DNA from: CAWUKT01 sp963923035
GTDB taxonomy: Bacteria; Bacteroidota; Bacteroidia; J057; JADKCL01
DNA length: 64,000 bases
NCBI GenBank assembly: GCA_963923035.1
Contig: CAWUKT010000030.1
Location: 1 to 64,000, forward strand
Reading direction: 5' to 3'
Below are positions 25,610 through 33,937 of the stretch, in pieces (position 1 is the first letter of the stretch; each line of letters opens with the position of its first letter). Position numbers and translations under genes: made by a program. A model generated the notes under the pieces. That model worked only from the letters and a program-made list of their open reading frames with translations, was not told the DNA's origin and did no database searches.

Positions 25610-28600
25610 TCAATTGACGCCTGTGATACGCTCCCAGTGGTTGGACGATTTGTACAGGACAGTTTGTCCACCCGTCAGCAGGGTGCGGACCCGTTGCTTA
25701 AATTGGTCGGGACCATCGGTCGCCACCCGGGCAATGAGAACGGTTCCATTCTCATTGACCCGTCGAAGCTCTCCCAAATGGGTAACCACATAGACTTCAT
25801 CTGGCTGGTCCGGGAGATGGCAAAAGCTCTGGATTTCTTCCTCTCCGGCATAAAGACCCGGCACTTTAATCGCGAGACGATAGGTATTGATGGGAATTTG
25901 ATGCTTGCCGTGCAGGGCCTGCTCCATCCTTCTATCCGTCATATGAGACTGGTACAAGGATTGGTAGGCATGGCTTCCTGATACTGTCCTGTCCGCCATC
26001 AAGTCTCCCATGGAGGCAGACAGCTGGTCGCGCGTGGCCACAACCTGGTCAAAAGTGAGGTTGCGTCCGCTCAAGGCGTGCAGCAGACAGTCACCACCAC
26101 CTTGATTGGCGGTAATTGCGAACCAACTCCGTTGGGCTCCCGGGTTTTCTTCCCGGTCGGATTTTTCCGGCGCAGTATAGATGAATTCCCGGGCATGTTG
26201 GGAATGATCGGCCCGCTCCGCCCCGGCGTCGTCTTCCTGAACTGGCACCAAGGCCAGCGCATTCCTGAATTCATCCAGGAGCCTCTGCCGGGTGGCGACA
26301 TTGCCAATGTCAAAGTCAGGATCCAATCCCATGTTGAATCCAAAGGCATCCCAATCGGTTGCTGATCCTGTGAACGGCTTGGGAGCATGAACACTGGTGG
26401 CACCTGAGAGGACATTGGCATTTCGGGGAACGGCGCCAAAGCGTTTCATGGTCCGCCGGAACAAATGCGCCGTCAAGGCAAGCGGGTGGTCTGTTTTCTT
26501 GGTCTGGTCCAAAATTGCATTAAGCATAACCTTTCCTTCGGGGGTATTGTCGGTAAAGGCGCGCAGGGTCCCATATTGGTTCCGATCAGAGCCAGCCTGC
26601 TCTTGCTTAAAACCGCTGGACACAAAGTAAAGGACATTCGCCTGGGAAGAACGGAACATTTCGGCCATTGCAGCCATCTTGGCTTGGGTGGAGCTGGTAC
26701 TGTCCAAAATCCAGACTCTGGCCGGACTGCTCGCCAGGCTTTGGGTTACCTCCGTGGCCCCGGATGGGCCTTCTGTGACACAGGCATTGATGTCCCGCAC
26801 TAAAATATCCGCGAGATGGGAATCTTCAGTTGCTTCGGCAGGTATTTGGGCAGCCTCCAATGCATCATCCATTTCGTAATAGGCCCCCTGAACATCTACC
26901 AGAGCTTTCTTTCCCCTCCCCATTTTCAAAACGATTCGGGCGGCCGAATCCACTGCTGAGAGAAGGGCTCGCATACCATTATGGGTAATGATTTTCTTGC
27001 CAGTCAGTCTTCTGGGGCCGGAATCGATTGCCGGGACCGGGACCGTGTCCATGGGATCCTCGGCGGCGGGCATCCGGTGAGGAGCTGGAGCACCATTAAG
27101 GGATAAATCTTCGTCATCCTCTTCGAAGTCTTCGGCATCCATGTCGCCCGAGGTTTCTTCATCAACTTCATCTTCCACCTCCGATTCACTGCCATACCCA
27201 TCCGCGTAGGGAGCCACGCGATCAGACCGTAACAATGAGTCCAATGAATGAACCAGTAAGAGTTCGTTGATCATATCGAGCGTCAGTTCGATCTTGGTAT
27301 TCTCGGGTTCGAGCAGCAGGCTCATCCGGTAAATTTGGTGACGGAAAACTTCATCTTGCGATTCCATCCCAATAGAAACCAAGTTGTTGGATAGTAACTG
27401 AAGCACCTGGGCATATTGTCTATCCATTTCTTCATCAACCGCGTAATTCTGCTTTAACGCCGGCACCTGGGCGGTATAATGGGTCTCCTCAGGCGAAACA
27501 TCTGTGGTCAGTGAGCCAGCTAACTTCATGTGGTCGAATAGATCCCCTAAAATTCCTCCGAGGGGACAAGCCTTTCCAGCATACATGGCCATCCTGTCGA
27601 ATGCCTTGGCATTGACAAAATCAAGGCTGGTCCGATTCCGTACGGCATTGGCAATGGAGGTCTTGTTCTGTATTTCGATGGGGTACATCGCAAACTTGAG
27701 CCAATCGTCAATTGAATTGAGCTCTGCGGTCTTGCCATCGAAGTAAGGGCTTTCTGTATCCAATCTAGACCCGGAAGGATCTCGTGAAGCCTTTGTTTCG
27801 AGCACAGAATTTAGGTGAACGTTCAGGGTACGCAGGGCATGGGCATGGACATCAGCGTAAACAGGAGGCATCAAGCCCATATTGATTCGGAAACTATCCT
27901 GGGTTTCAGCCACGCTGGGCGTGTTGAAACCAAAGCTGGAACGTTCCACGATGGTAATGTTGACCCCAGCATTTTTGGCGTGGTAATTCGCGAGTCCCAT
28001 GTAATAGTTCATGAGGAACTGGGTAAATGCTTTTTGGGTACCCGAAGTAGGGACGTGATAACTTCCGGTGGGATCATAATCCTGCATGAATCGGACCAGG
28101 TCAAAATGAACCATGACCAAGGGATAATCATTGTATACGCCAACGGAGAGGCGGTCAAGGGCTCCAACCGACTGAGCGACTTTTTGGCTCAACTGAAGTT
28201 TGTAAAGGAGGCTTGCATCGTACAAATCTCCGTTTCCTTGGGGAGTGGTTTCGGGTGCAGCCTCCTCAACAGGCACCGGAATCCGGCGAGGCTTTGTTCT
28301 CTGGTTCCGTCCATAAGTCGCCGCATTGGGATACAGCCCCACGTGGGCTTCCCCCCCACCACCTTCTTTTTTCTTTCGGATCAGAGCCGATTTGCCAACA
28401 TGATTTTTGATCACCCTGGCCGTGGAAGAAGAAAATGTCTGGTGCTTGGCGCTTCGGTGGTATTCACTGGCATGGTCCTGGGGACCATGACTGAGTGGCG
28501 TCTCTTCTCGGTCATCCAGATAGTGGGCGGTACTGGATGGGCTAAGCAGGAGGCCCGATGCCCCCGCCAACAAGGCCTCTTTCAACCCCGGTTCTTCAGC

Positions 28601-29200
28601 TTCACCCCAGGAATTAGCATACTCTGCTTGCTTGGCGGTGACATATTCTTGGGCTTGAGCCAATTCCTCACCAGGATCCACCGTCAGGATATCCTGATAC
28701 GCAGAAATTAGGAGCTGAAAGTGCTCATTGATGGTATCAACAGTTTTGGCAGGGGTCTCTGGACGGGAACCAACCGCGGTTTGGAATTCCGTTTGGGCCG
28801 TTTGGAGAAGCGGGAACACCTCAGGGATCAGATCATCGGGCAGTAGTTCGGAGAATATCTGAGTGATAAACTCCCGCGCGACATGCCACTCCGGCTCCTC
28901 TTGGTCCAATACGCCGAGGTGGATAACTAGAGACCGCAGGCAATCGTCCCGCATAACTTCCGGAAGTCGCCGGATCACCGGCACCATCACTGTCTGGATG
29001 AACCAGGTTGAGAACGCCGAGGTCCGCTGGACCACTCCCGATGAATTACCGGTAGTTTGTTGTATAGGGGATGCTGGGGCAGCGGAGAGCACAAATGGTT
29101 GCGGCGGCAGGGAAGCACCGCCTTCAATTGATTCAAAGGGGTGATCGGCCATACCGTGGCCTCCGGACGGTTGTTCCGTCCGAACTATATTGTCTTTCAT
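25610..29200 (-). CDS. Large protein with C-terminal OTU-like cysteine protease domain, putative effector
   Basis: 1196 residues, no signal peptide. N-terminus: DHPF at 19-22, GG at 27-28, LPPQPFVL at 31-38, a pattern shared with two other proteins in the window. The middle is mostly unrecognised: a helical N-terminal half, an acidic low-complexity segment near residues 660-700 (SEVEDEVDEETS, then EDFEEDDED), and a domain with ILDSTSSTQAKM and VLYFVSSGFKQEQAG. The C-terminal ~180 residues look like an OTU peptidase: NQGGGDCLLHALSG with nucleophile Cys1038 and a terminal SSNHWERI with His1188. OTU enzymes cleave ubiquitin chains, a eukaryotic target, so an effector aimed at eukaryotic cells is inferred. 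Confidence 0.72.
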   Translation of the reverse strand: MKDNIVRTEQPSGGHGMADHPFESIEGGASLPPQPFVLSAAPASPIQQTTGNSSGVVQRTSAFSTWFIQTVMVPVIRRLPEVMRDDCLRSLVIHLGVLDQEEPEWHVAREFITQIFSELLPDDLIPEVFPLLQTAQTEFQTAVGSRPETPAKTVDTINEHFQLLISAYQDILTVDPGEELAQAQEYVTAKQAEYANSWGEAEEPGLKEALLAGASGLLLSPSSTAHYLDDREETPLSHGPQDHASEYHRSAKHQTFSSSTARVIKNHVGKSALIRKKKEGGGGEAHVGLYPNAATYGRNQRTKPRRIPVPVEEAAPETTPQGNGDLYDASLLYKLQLSQKVAQSVGALDRLSVGVYNDYPLVMVHFDLVRFMQDYDPTGSYHVPTSGTQKAFTQFLMNYYMGLANYHAKNAGVNITIVERSSFGFNTPSVAETQDSFRINMGLMPPVYADVHAHALRTLNVHLNSVLETKASRDPSGSRLDTESPYFDGKTAELNSIDDWLKFAMYPIEIQNKTSIANAVRNRTSLDFVNAKAFDRMAMYAGKACPLGGILGDLFDHMKLAGSLTTDVSPEETHYTAQVPALKQNYAVDEEMDRQYAQVLQLLSNNLVSIGMESQDEVFRHQIYRMSLLLEPENTKIELTLDMINELLLVHSLDSLLRSDRVAPYADGYGSESEVEDEVDEETSGDMDAEDFEEDDEDLSLNGAPAPHRMPAAEDPMDTVPVPAIDSGPRRLTGKKIITHNGMRALLSAVDSAARIVLKMGRGKKALVDVQGAYYEMDDALEAAQIPAEATEDSHLADILVRDINACVTEGPSGATEVTQSLASSPARVWILDSTSSTQAKMAAMAEMFRSSQANVLYFVSSGFKQEQAGSDRNQYGTLRAFTDNTPEGKVMLNAILDQTKKTDHPLALTAHLFRRTMKRFGAVPRNANVLSGATSVHAPKPFTGSATDWDAFGFNMGLDPDFDIGNVATRQRLLDEFRNALALVPVQEDDAGAERADHSQHAREFIYTAPEKSDREENPGAQRSWFAITANQGGGDCLLHALSGRNLTFDQVVATRDQLSASMGDLMADRTVSGSHAYQSLYQSHMTDRRMEQALHGKHQIPINTYRLAIKVPGLYAGEEEIQSFCHLPDQPDEVYVVTHLGELRRVNENGTVLIARVATDGPDQFKQRVRTLLTGGQTVLYKSSNHWERITGVN

Positions 29201-29463
29201 GTGAACAAAAAAATGATGAAAACCTTAGTCAAATATAACTACGGTTTTTGACAAATCACAGGCATAGTTCTACACCTATACCCTTCATGCTTGAATCCAG
29301 GAATTATAATGCCCTGAAATACAGGTGTATACAGAAAAAAAAGACTGTTTGTAGCAACCTCTCAATCTTGGAAAAAAGCTGTTTGGAGCATGGTTTAAAC
29401 CAAAAAACAAACTGGAGTGATAGGAAAAGTCATTTTTTACTTACCCCGAATCATTTCCCCCAC

Positions 29464-29775
29464 TCAATCCGCAGGCACCAAATACGTCCCCCAATCGGCC
29501 ATCGCCTGAAAAATAGGCACCAGCTCCCGGCCCTTGTCTGTCAATTGGTATTCCACCCGGGGAGGGCTCTCCGCATAAGCATGCCGGGTCACCAGGTTGT
29601 CCTTCACCAACTCGGACAATTGTGACGCCAGGACTTTCCGGGAAACCTGGGGAATCGAATAGTCCAGCTGTCCGAACCGCTTCGAAGACTTGCGGAGATT
29701 GAGGATGATGATCGGCTTCCATTTCCCACCGACTACGCGAAGAGCTGCCGTCAAAGGGCATTTGTTCATGTCCAT
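29464..29775 (-). CDS. HxlR-family transcriptional regulator
   Basis: 103 residues, winged-helix. Hallmarks: Cys6 near the N-terminus (NKCPLTAALRVVGGKWKPIIIL), FGQLDYSIPQVSRKVLASQL, and the wing RVEYQLTDKGREL. HxlR proteins are small dimeric regulators, several of them sensing electrophiles or oxidants through that Cys. Divergent from a membrane-protein operon; the space between carries a perfect palindrome GTTACCAA/TTGGTAAC and a row of GTAAC half-sites, its probable targets. Confidence 0.93.
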   Translation of the reverse strand: MDMNKCPLTAALRVVGGKWKPIIILNLRKSSKRFGQLDYSIPQVSRKVLASQLSELVKDNLVTRHAYAESPPRVEYQLTDKGRELVPIFQAMADWGTYLVPAD

Positions 29776-29795
29776 ATCGATTCCTTTCCGGTTTT

Positions 29796-29811
29796 GTTAC
29801 CAATTGGTAAC
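29796..29811. promoter_or_regulatory. Perfect 16-bp palindrome, probable HxlR operator
   Basis: GTTACCAA followed directly by its reverse complement TTGGTAAC, 20 bases upstream of the HxlR start codon. Its GTAAC core recurs several times in the same intergenic region. Confidence 0.7.
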
Positions 29812-29850
29812 CAGTTTTTTCTCCTGGGGAGCATATTTACCCCCTTAAAA

Positions 29851-29888
29851 GTAACCATTTGTAACCAACAATAGTAACTTGGAGTAAC
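29851..29888 (+). promoter_or_regulatory. Array of four GTAAC half-sites
   Basis: GTAAC begins at 29851, 29861, 29874 and 29884 (spacing 10, 13, 10), and an inverted GTTAC sits at 29901-29905 just before the ATG of the membrane-protein gene. Near-helical spacing suggests cooperative binding along one DNA face. Confidence 0.6.
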
Positions 29889-29905
29889 ATTTACCAATCA
29901 GTTAC

Positions 29906-30577
29906 ATGGGGGAAAATAAAAATAGTAAAATTCAATTGTGCTTGAGCGCCTTTGGAATCATCATTGGAGCTGTGGGTATTCTCCACGGAATTCCGGAAAT
30001 CTTAAAGGGTTCCTTGCTGGTGGAAGGTTTTTCCGTCAAGGCCCTGCCGGAGAACTGGCCCAACCGCGAGCTGTTCACCCTGTTGGATGGTCAGCCCGCC
30101 AATTCAATTCTCACGGGCATCCCCTACTCGGTATTGGGTATCCTGGCAATTGTGGTCTCAACGGCATTGATCATCCACTCGCTGTTCTTCCTGGAGAAAA
30201 AATACGGCCTCCTGGTATTTGGATTGCTGAACATCGGAATTGTGCTGTTTGGGGCCGGAACGGGAACCCCGATCCTCATGGGAATTCCGCTGGTCATTTT
30301 TTCGCTCATTTCTACGAGATTCAATCGAAAAAAAGAAAGGAGCCCAGCGGGGAATCGACTCAATTTGCTCCTGTTCCGTATTTTCTTCACCCTACAAATC
30401 ATCAGCTGGATTCTATTCTTTCCCGGATTTGTCATCATCAGCTCCTACGGCAAGATTCCCGAAGCACTCTTCATGTTTGATTTCATGATCATGCCCATCT
30501 CCATTTTGGGAGCCCTGATTTTCGGGCTGAGATACGACAATACCATTCAACATTCACATCCCATCCAATATGCTTAA
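29906..30577 (+). CDS. Multi-pass membrane protein
   Basis: 223 residues with about six hydrophobic helices (near 12-32, 70-92, 98-120, 120-135, 152-176, 186-205). I do not recognise a family. It is divergent from the HxlR regulator and overlaps the next membrane-protein gene by 8 bases, so the pair is probably induced together under HxlR control. Confidence 0.75.
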   Translation: MGENKNSKIQLCLSAFGIIIGAVGILHGIPEILKGSLLVEGFSVKALPENWPNRELFTLLDGQPANSILTGIPYSVLGILAIVVSTALIIHSLFFLEKKYGLLVFGLLNIGIVLFGAGTGTPILMGIPLVIFSLISTRFNRKKERSPAGNRLNLLLFRIFFTLQIISWILFFPGFVIISSYGKIPEALFMFDFMIMPISILGALIFGLRYDNTIQHSHPIQYA

Positions 30578-31004
30578 AAACGCACGAATTCCTCTTTGGG
30601 TCAATATCTTCACGGGGCTCCTCGTCCTGTTCATGGCCGTCCAGGTATATTGGTTTTACTTCAACCATCAATATTTGATTGATGCGGGGATCACCATCCA
30701 GGGGGTGCCGGACCTCAACATCATCTATACCACGACCGGGAGGTTGGTGGCGATGATCGCGGCAACCATCTTCGTTTTGATGACCCAAAATCCCAATCAT
30801 TTCCTGGTGGTCCTGCTCCTCAGCATTTTCCGGGAAGGCCAGGAGACCTTCATCGATCCCCTCTTTCCCTACGCGAATGCCGGACCGGCGGCCGTAGATT
30901 GGGGAATGCACATTGCCCTCGTTGCATTGGAAATCTGGGCATTTGTGGTCGTCTATCGGAGGCCCAGGAAAGAGAACAGGGCAACAATATCCTCCCAACC
31001 TTGA
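30570..31004 (+). CDS. Four-helix membrane protein
   Basis: 144 residues with about four transmembrane helices (near 9-28, 55-73, 74-88, 108-128). PLWVNIFTGLLVLFMAVQVYWFYF is the first. Not recognised; general build resembles small DoxX- or DUF-type integral membrane proteins. Overlaps the previous gene by 8 bases. The Rieske-glutamate synthase gene follows after 110 bases with no terminator visible between. Confidence 0.72.
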   Translation: MLKNARIPLWVNIFTGLLVLFMAVQVYWFYFNHQYLIDAGITIQGVPDLNIIYTTTGRLVAMIAATIFVLMTQNPNHFLVVLLLSIFREGQETFIDPLFPYANAGPAAVDWGMHIALVALEIWAFVVVYRRPRKENRATISSQP

Positions 31005-31114
31005 TTTTTCCAACTGAATTGTAAATTTAAGTCAACCAACCAATCGGGGAATGGCGCCTTTTAATGGTCAGCGTACGGTGAAGCACCTCCCTGATTTCTA
31101 CAACGCGAAATAAC

Positions 31115-32716
31115 ATGGTAAAAACACTCAAATTCAGCGATCTCCAGGACCGGGTTCCGGCCCACCATCAAGTGAATGGACTGGACCTCGTGATCATCAA
31201 ATACGATGACAATGTCTCGGTGCTGTACGGCCGGTGCTTGCACTGCGGCGCCTTGATGGCGGATGGCCACATTGAAGGGGACAACCTCATTTGTGGGGTT
31301 CACGGCTGGGATTACCGCTATGATACCGGAGTTTCGGAATACAACAACTCGGAGGTGCTCCACAAGTTCCACGCGGAAGTGCAGGATGACTATGTGGTGG
31401 TGGACGAGGAAGAAATCAACCGGTTTTTGGAAAAACATCCCCAGCCCTTCGACCGGGATGCCTACCTGGGACAATACGCGGATACCCATCCTGAATCCAC
31501 GGAGCCCTATACCCGGTACATTAAGGAACTGGCCCAAAATGGGTTGAAAAACTATGGTCACCACGGCCCATCAGAGGCAATGGGAGTCGACCGCAATACC
31601 CTGCCCAAATGGGAGGACATCCAATTTCTTCCCGCTCAGTTGGCGTCCCGGCCCCTATTGGATGAAGATCCCGTGGGAATTTCGGTGATCATCGGCCCCA
31701 ATGCCCAAAAGCCCCTTCAACTGGACATCCCGGTTTTCGTCTCCGACATGAGTTTTGGATCGCTCTCGCGGGAAGCCAAGATCTCACTGGCGAAAGGTGC
31801 GGACATGACCGGCACCGGCATTTGTAGTGGAGAAGGCGGGATGTTGCCGGAAGAGCAAGCCAATAATTCGCGGTACTTCTATGAGTTGGCGTCGGGAAAA
31901 TTTGGATTCTCGTGGGAAAAGGTCAAAAAAGCCCAGGCTTTCCATTTTAAGGGGGGACAAGGGGCAAAAACCGGTACCGGAGGCCATTTGCCGGGTCACA
32001 AAGTCACCGAAGAGATCGCCGAAGTCCGGGGCTTGAAAGTGGGCGAAACCGCCATTTCACCCGCGGCCTTCCCGGATTTGAAAACGGCCGAGGACTTTAG
32101 ACGAGTCGCCGAGGAGGTACGGGAAAAAACCGGCGGAATTCCGGTGGGCTTCAAAATTGCGGCCAGCCACATCGAAGCCGACATCGACTTCGCCCTGAAG
32201 GTCGGCGTGGATTATATCATTCTGGACGGACGAGGCGGCGGAACGGGATCGGCTCCGACCATCCTGCGGAACAATATCAACGTCCCAACGATTCCCGCCC
32301 TTGCCCGCGCCCGACGCCACCTCGACAAGGTCGGCGCCAAAGGCGTCACCCTTATCATCACCGGCGGCCTCAGGGTCGCGGAAGATTTTTCCAAGGCCAT
32401 GATGCTGGGAGCCGACGCCATCGCGGTCTCCAATTCCGCTTTGCAGGCCATCGGATGCCTGGGCATGCGGGCCTGTAGCTCGAACAATTGCCCGGTGGGG
32501 ATTGCCACCCAGAAAGAGAACCTCCGCCAACGGATCATCATCCAACAATCGGCCAAGCAGCTCCACAACTTCTTCCACGCCAGTACTGAGTTGATGAAGG
32601 TGGTCGCCCGGTCCTGCGGCCACGACCACGTCTCCAAGTTCAATTTCAATGACCTGAGCACCATGAGTTTTGAGATGCACCGGTTGACGGGAATTCCATT
32701 TGCGGGGATCGGTTGA
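31115..32716 (+). CDS. Rieske domain fused to glutamate synthase FMN domain
   Basis: 533 residues. Residues ~1-110 are a Rieske [2Fe-2S] domain: Cys41-x-His43 and Cys60-x2-His63 (RCLHCG, CGVHGWDY). Residues ~130-533 are the FMN-binding barrel of glutamate synthase: FVSDMSFGSLSREAKISLAKGA, GEGGMLPEEQ, FKGGQGAKTGTGGHLPG, DGRGGGTGSAPT, and the [3Fe-4S] motif Cys448-x5-Cys454-x4-Cys459 (CLGMRACSSNNC). No glutaminase domain is present, so it is unlikely to be an ordinary GltB. An electron-transfer oxidoreductase is inferred; the natural substrate is unknown. Confidence 0.88.
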   Translation: MVKTLKFSDLQDRVPAHHQVNGLDLVIIKYDDNVSVLYGRCLHCGALMADGHIEGDNLICGVHGWDYRYDTGVSEYNNSEVLHKFHAEVQDDYVVVDEEEINRFLEKHPQPFDRDAYLGQYADTHPESTEPYTRYIKELAQNGLKNYGHHGPSEAMGVDRNTLPKWEDIQFLPAQLASRPLLDEDPVGISVIIGPNAQKPLQLDIPVFVSDMSFGSLSREAKISLAKGADMTGTGICSGEGGMLPEEQANNSRYFYELASGKFGFSWEKVKKAQAFHFKGGQGAKTGTGGHLPGHKVTEEIAEVRGLKVGETAISPAAFPDLKTAEDFRRVAEEVREKTGGIPVGFKIAASHIEADIDFALKVGVDYIILDGRGGGTGSAPTILRNNINVPTIPALARARRHLDKVGAKGVTLIITGGLRVAEDFSKAMMLGADAIAVSNSALQAIGCLGMRACSSNNCPVGIATQKENLRQRIIIQQSAKQLHNFFHASTELMKVVARSCGHDHVSKFNFNDLSTMSFEMHRLTGIPFAGIG

Positions 32717-33066
32717 TGAGGTATTTGTAGCAACAAAATTTCCAAGAATTAACCACAGAGGTTGAAAGATCAGGCACTTATCTGTGCCTGGTCCATTGGA
32801 GATATGGGCACTCGGAAGCCGCCTAAGGATGTCGCACAATTGTACCTTAGATCTTTCAGGACTATTTCCAATCAGAGAAAAAAGCCCACCCAAGCCTTCC
32901 ATTGCATCGATTTCAGCATTTGATTTCCCCGACTTATCCCTCCATCTGCCCTTCGAAACCACTCTCAATTTCTCCATTCACCCTTTTTCCTCCATTTCCC
33001 CTCCACCCCTCAGTCCATTTTCCACATTTCTATTGTTGCATTTACACCTATTTTGTATATTCCATT
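32717..33066. other. Intergenic region with hairpin and pyrimidine tract
   Basis: About 350 bases: hairpin CAGGCAC/GTGCCTG (32771-32790), then a strongly C/T-biased stretch (about 32925-33050) forming the leader of the MarR gene. A frame is open through this stretch into the MarR gene but encodes only low-complexity P/S/F-rich sequence. Confidence 0.5.
32771..32790 (+). terminator. Hairpin after Rieske-glutamate synthase gene
   Basis: CAGGCAC (32771-32777) and GTGCCTG (32784-32790) pair perfectly around a 6-base loop, 55 bases after the stop codon. No T-run follows, so the terminator call is weak. Confidence 0.4.
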
Positions 33067-33495
33067 ATGGCCACTCAACACTCGTTTTCCGATTGCCCCT
33101 CTACCCGACTCCACCGCCTCACCCGCCTGGTCGACGATACCTACCGCAAGCACCTGCAAGCAGTTGGCATCTCCGAAAGTCAGATGAGCATTCTCCTGAC
33201 CTTGGCCGACCAAGGATCTCTCCTCCAATCTGAGCTCGGCAAGGCCCTTCACCTCCAACGTTCCACAGTGACCCGGAACCTCGATCGCCTGGTCAAAAAT
33301 GGCTACCTGGAAAAGAAAGGGAGCCCGGCCCGACCCGAGATCAGCCTGACCCGGCGCGGAAAGAATTACTCCAAAAAGGTGCGGGAGGCCTGGAATGCGG
33401 CCATGCAGGACCTCACCCAAGCCCTTGGCTCCTCCGGTTTTGCCGCTTTGGGGGTATTGGAAAGACGCTTGTTGGAGCCGGGAAAAATGGTGTAA
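33067..33495 (+). CDS. MarR-family transcriptional regulator
   Basis: 142 residues, winged-helix. Core: ESQMSILLTLADQGSLLQSELGKAL, recognition helix QRSTVTRNLDRLVKNGYLEKKGSPARPEISLTRRG-type arrangement. I start at the ATG at 33067; upstream in-frame codons give non-conserved low-complexity sequence. Followed after 9 bases by a small membrane protein and then an alcohol dehydrogenase, probably one operon. Confidence 0.9.
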   Translation: MATQHSFSDCPSTRLHRLTRLVDDTYRKHLQAVGISESQMSILLTLADQGSLLQSELGKALHLQRSTVTRNLDRLVKNGYLEKKGSPARPEISLTRRGKNYSKKVREAWNAAMQDLTQALGSSGFAALGVLERRLLEPGKMV

Positions 33496-33504
33496 ATTTG
33501 CCGC

Positions 33505-33933
33505 ATGGGCAATGCGTACCTCCTGCGTAAGGGGAAACAATACTTTCAAGTTCTGGGAGGAGCCATCGTGGCCGCTTCCCTCGCCAATCTGGCCTATGAA
33601 ATCGTGGCTGGCACCTCGTACGCCCTGTTGGGTGTCCAGGCCTTTTTCTTCCTGGCCCTACTAGCCCTCGTCGTGCTCCTGAACCAGGGCCACAAACGCA
33701 AAGGTCTGTTTTTCTATATGTTACTGGGCATCGGAGCCTTCGCCTTCTACCAGGCCGGCTCCCGGATGCCCGACATCTCCCGCAACGACATTACCCTCCC
33801 TCCCATCCTCACGCTGTGCCTCGGCATCGGATTCGTCATCAGTGCGATCTACCTGTCGTACAGCCCCGAAATCGACCTTTACCTGAAGTCCCGGCAACAA
33901 GAGCGGGACAAACTCATCCAGGAATCCTATTAG
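33505..33933 (+). CDS. Small four-helix membrane protein
   Basis: 142 residues, about four transmembrane helices (near 15-35, 41-59, 68-86, 99-117) and a charged C-terminal tail (LKSRQQERDKLIQES). Family not recognised. It lies between the MarR regulator and the alcohol dehydrogenase with gaps of 9 and 4 bases. Confidence 0.75.
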   Translation: MGNAYLLRKGKQYFQVLGGAIVAASLANLAYEIVAGTSYALLGVQAFFFLALLALVVLLNQGHKRKGLFFYMLLGIGAFAFYQAGSRMPDISRNDITLPPILTLCLGIGFVISAIYLSYSPEIDLYLKSRQQERDKLIQESY

Positions 33934-33937
33934 CCCC

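Noticed and set aside
32902..33066. Longer N-terminus for the MarR regulator
   Set aside because: The upstream in-frame codons encode only P/S/F-rich sequence from a pyrimidine tract; MarR proteins of ~142 residues begin at the ATG at 33067.
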